From: Alphaproteobacteria bacterium
GTDB taxonomy: Bacteria; Pseudomonadota; Alphaproteobacteria; Caulobacterales; Caulobacteraceae
Direction: 5' to 3'
Assembly (NCBI GenBank): GCA_003241825.1
Contig: QBLX01000012.1
Span: 1-40,864, forward strand
DNA length: 40,864 nt
Each line of letters starts with the position of its first letter. Positions within the stretch are counted from its first letter, which is position 1. The translations under genes and the position numbers were made by a program. Below, piece after piece: positions 39,754-40,864 of the stretch. A model generated the notes under the pieces. It ran no database searches. It was given only the letters and a program-made list of their open reading frames with translations, and had not been told where the DNA came from.

Positions 39754-40509
39754 TCAGCCCGGCTTGCGGAACCGGTAGACGAACTGGTCAGTGCGACCGC
39801 GTATGGCAGGCTCGAAGACGTTCACGGTCCGGTCGTCGGCGGGATTGGCCACGGCGGTGCTCTCGCCGTCAAAAACGAATCCTGCACGCACGACTTCGGC
39901 CTTCAGGAACTCGCCGTCGATCCGGTGCAGGGTGCCGACTTCGGTATTGGTCGTCCCGGCCCGGCCCGCGTGGTCGATCACGACGAAGATCCCGCCCGGC
40001 TTCAGGGCTGCGAACACCGCTGCATTCATCCGCGCCACATCGACGCCGAAGGCCGGGATATGGAAGTCGTGATATTCCTGGCTCATGAACACGACGTCGA
40101 GCGGCTCGGCAAAGGTCATGGAATCAAGATCACCGTTGACCCGAACGACATTGGGATAGGCCGCAACGAGGACATCGGCGGGGCCATTCTCGCGCGCCAT
40201 CGTGCGGTTCGGGACAAAGGCATAGACCTTGCCCGTTTCACCCACGCTGCGCGCAAACAGACGGGTAAAGTATCCCGCACCGGGCCGGATGTCCGCGACC
40301 CTGTCGCCCGTCCCCACTTCGGCGAAGGTCAGCATTTCGACCGGCTTGCGCAGGGCGTCGCGGGCAATCTCCTCGTTCGGGCGGAGCGGATCAGCAACGG
40401 CCGCCGCATAATCGGCAGCAGGGACACTCATCCCGCCGTCGGCCATGCCCATGCATCCGGACAGCAGCAAGGCACAGGCAGCGACGGCAAACAGTGGTGA
40501 TCTGGACAT
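39754..40509 (-). CDS. Secreted lipoprotein with class I methyltransferase-like fold
   Basis: MSRSPLFAVAACALLLSGCMGMA lipobox; EMLTFAEVGTGDRVADIRPGAGYFTRLFARSVGETGKVYAF...ALKPGGIFVVIDHAGRAG. Confidence 0.82.
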   Translation of the reverse strand: MSRSPLFAVAACALLLSGCMGMADGGMSVPAADYAAAVADPLRPNEEIARDALRKPVEMLTFAEVGTGDRVADIRPGAGYFTRLFARSVGETGKVYAFVPNRTMARENGPADVLVAAYPNVVRVNGDLDSMTFAEPLDVVFMSQEYHDFHIPAFGVDVARMNAAVFAALKPGGIFVVIDHAGRAGTTNTEVGTLHRIDGEFLKAEVVRAGFVFDGESTAVANPADDRTVNVFEPAIRGRTDQFVYRFRKPG

Positions 40510-40645
40510 GAAAGACTCCGGGACAAGGTCATGCAGCTACGCTCCCATACGCCCCGCGACGCAACCCTCCTCGACCGCTGGCCTCTCGACAAAGGCCCGG
40601 CATCGTGTCGCAACTGCCGCTGGACATCGGGACTGGAGACGACCC

Positions 40646-40864
40646 ATGGCTTCGCTGCTTGTGCTGTACAAAACACCCACCGACCCGGTCGCCTTCGATG
40701 CCCATTATCGGTCGCACCACATCCCGCTGGCCCAGGCCCTGCCCGGTCTGCGCGGCTGCGAGATCAGCGAAGGTCCCGTCGCCACGCCTGCGGGGCCGTC
40801 AGGGTTCTACAGGGTCGCCACGCTTCGGTTCGACGACCTGGCCGCGATCCAGGCCGCTTTCGCA
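40646..40864 (+). CDS. EthD-family protein, N-terminal part (runs off window)
   Basis: MASLLVLYKTPTDPVAFDAHYRSHHIPLAQALPGLRGCEISEGPV...; open to the window end. Confidence 0.75.
   Translation, partial: MASLLVLYKTPTDPVAFDAHYRSHHIPLAQALPGLRGCEISEGPVATPAGPSGFYRVATLRFDDLAAIQAAFA

Overview
The window reads as ordinary, dense, high-GC alphaproteobacterial core chromosome. Gene content and order suggest Caulobacterales, possibly Brevundimonas-like; this is inferred from remembered synteny, not from a search. I found no prophage, transposon, CRISPR array, integron or obvious defence island. Recognisable loci are: aroC 3' end, pirin, queC-queE-queD, a CBS-like hybrid histidine kinase, ligase-associated exonuclease, two tandem hotdog thioesterases, an S24/LexA-like regulator, class I lysyl-tRNA synthetase, queA, a PhoX-like protein, ctaA, ppc, pabB, a winged-helix regulator/membrane protein module divergent from an SMR transporter, tRNA-Pro(GGG), merR-ihfA-fabH-plsX-DUF177-CBP3 chaperone, bamE, hppA, and a glyA-nrdR-ribD-ribE-ribBA-ribH-nusB-thiL run followed upstream by hemA, mmsB and a secreted methyltransferase-like lipoprotein. 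The observations most worth checking are: (1) the rib cluster, where RibD lacks its deaminase domain, RibBA has a degenerate GTP cyclohydrolase II domain, and RibH appears to start at a non-canonical CTG in a CTGA overlap; (2) a perfect 17-bp palindrome (ACTTTGAATATCAAAGT) between the regulator module and the SMR transporter; (3) hairpins in the leaders of several genes. I cannot claim an undescribed system with confidence. All family calls come from reading the translations, without database searches.
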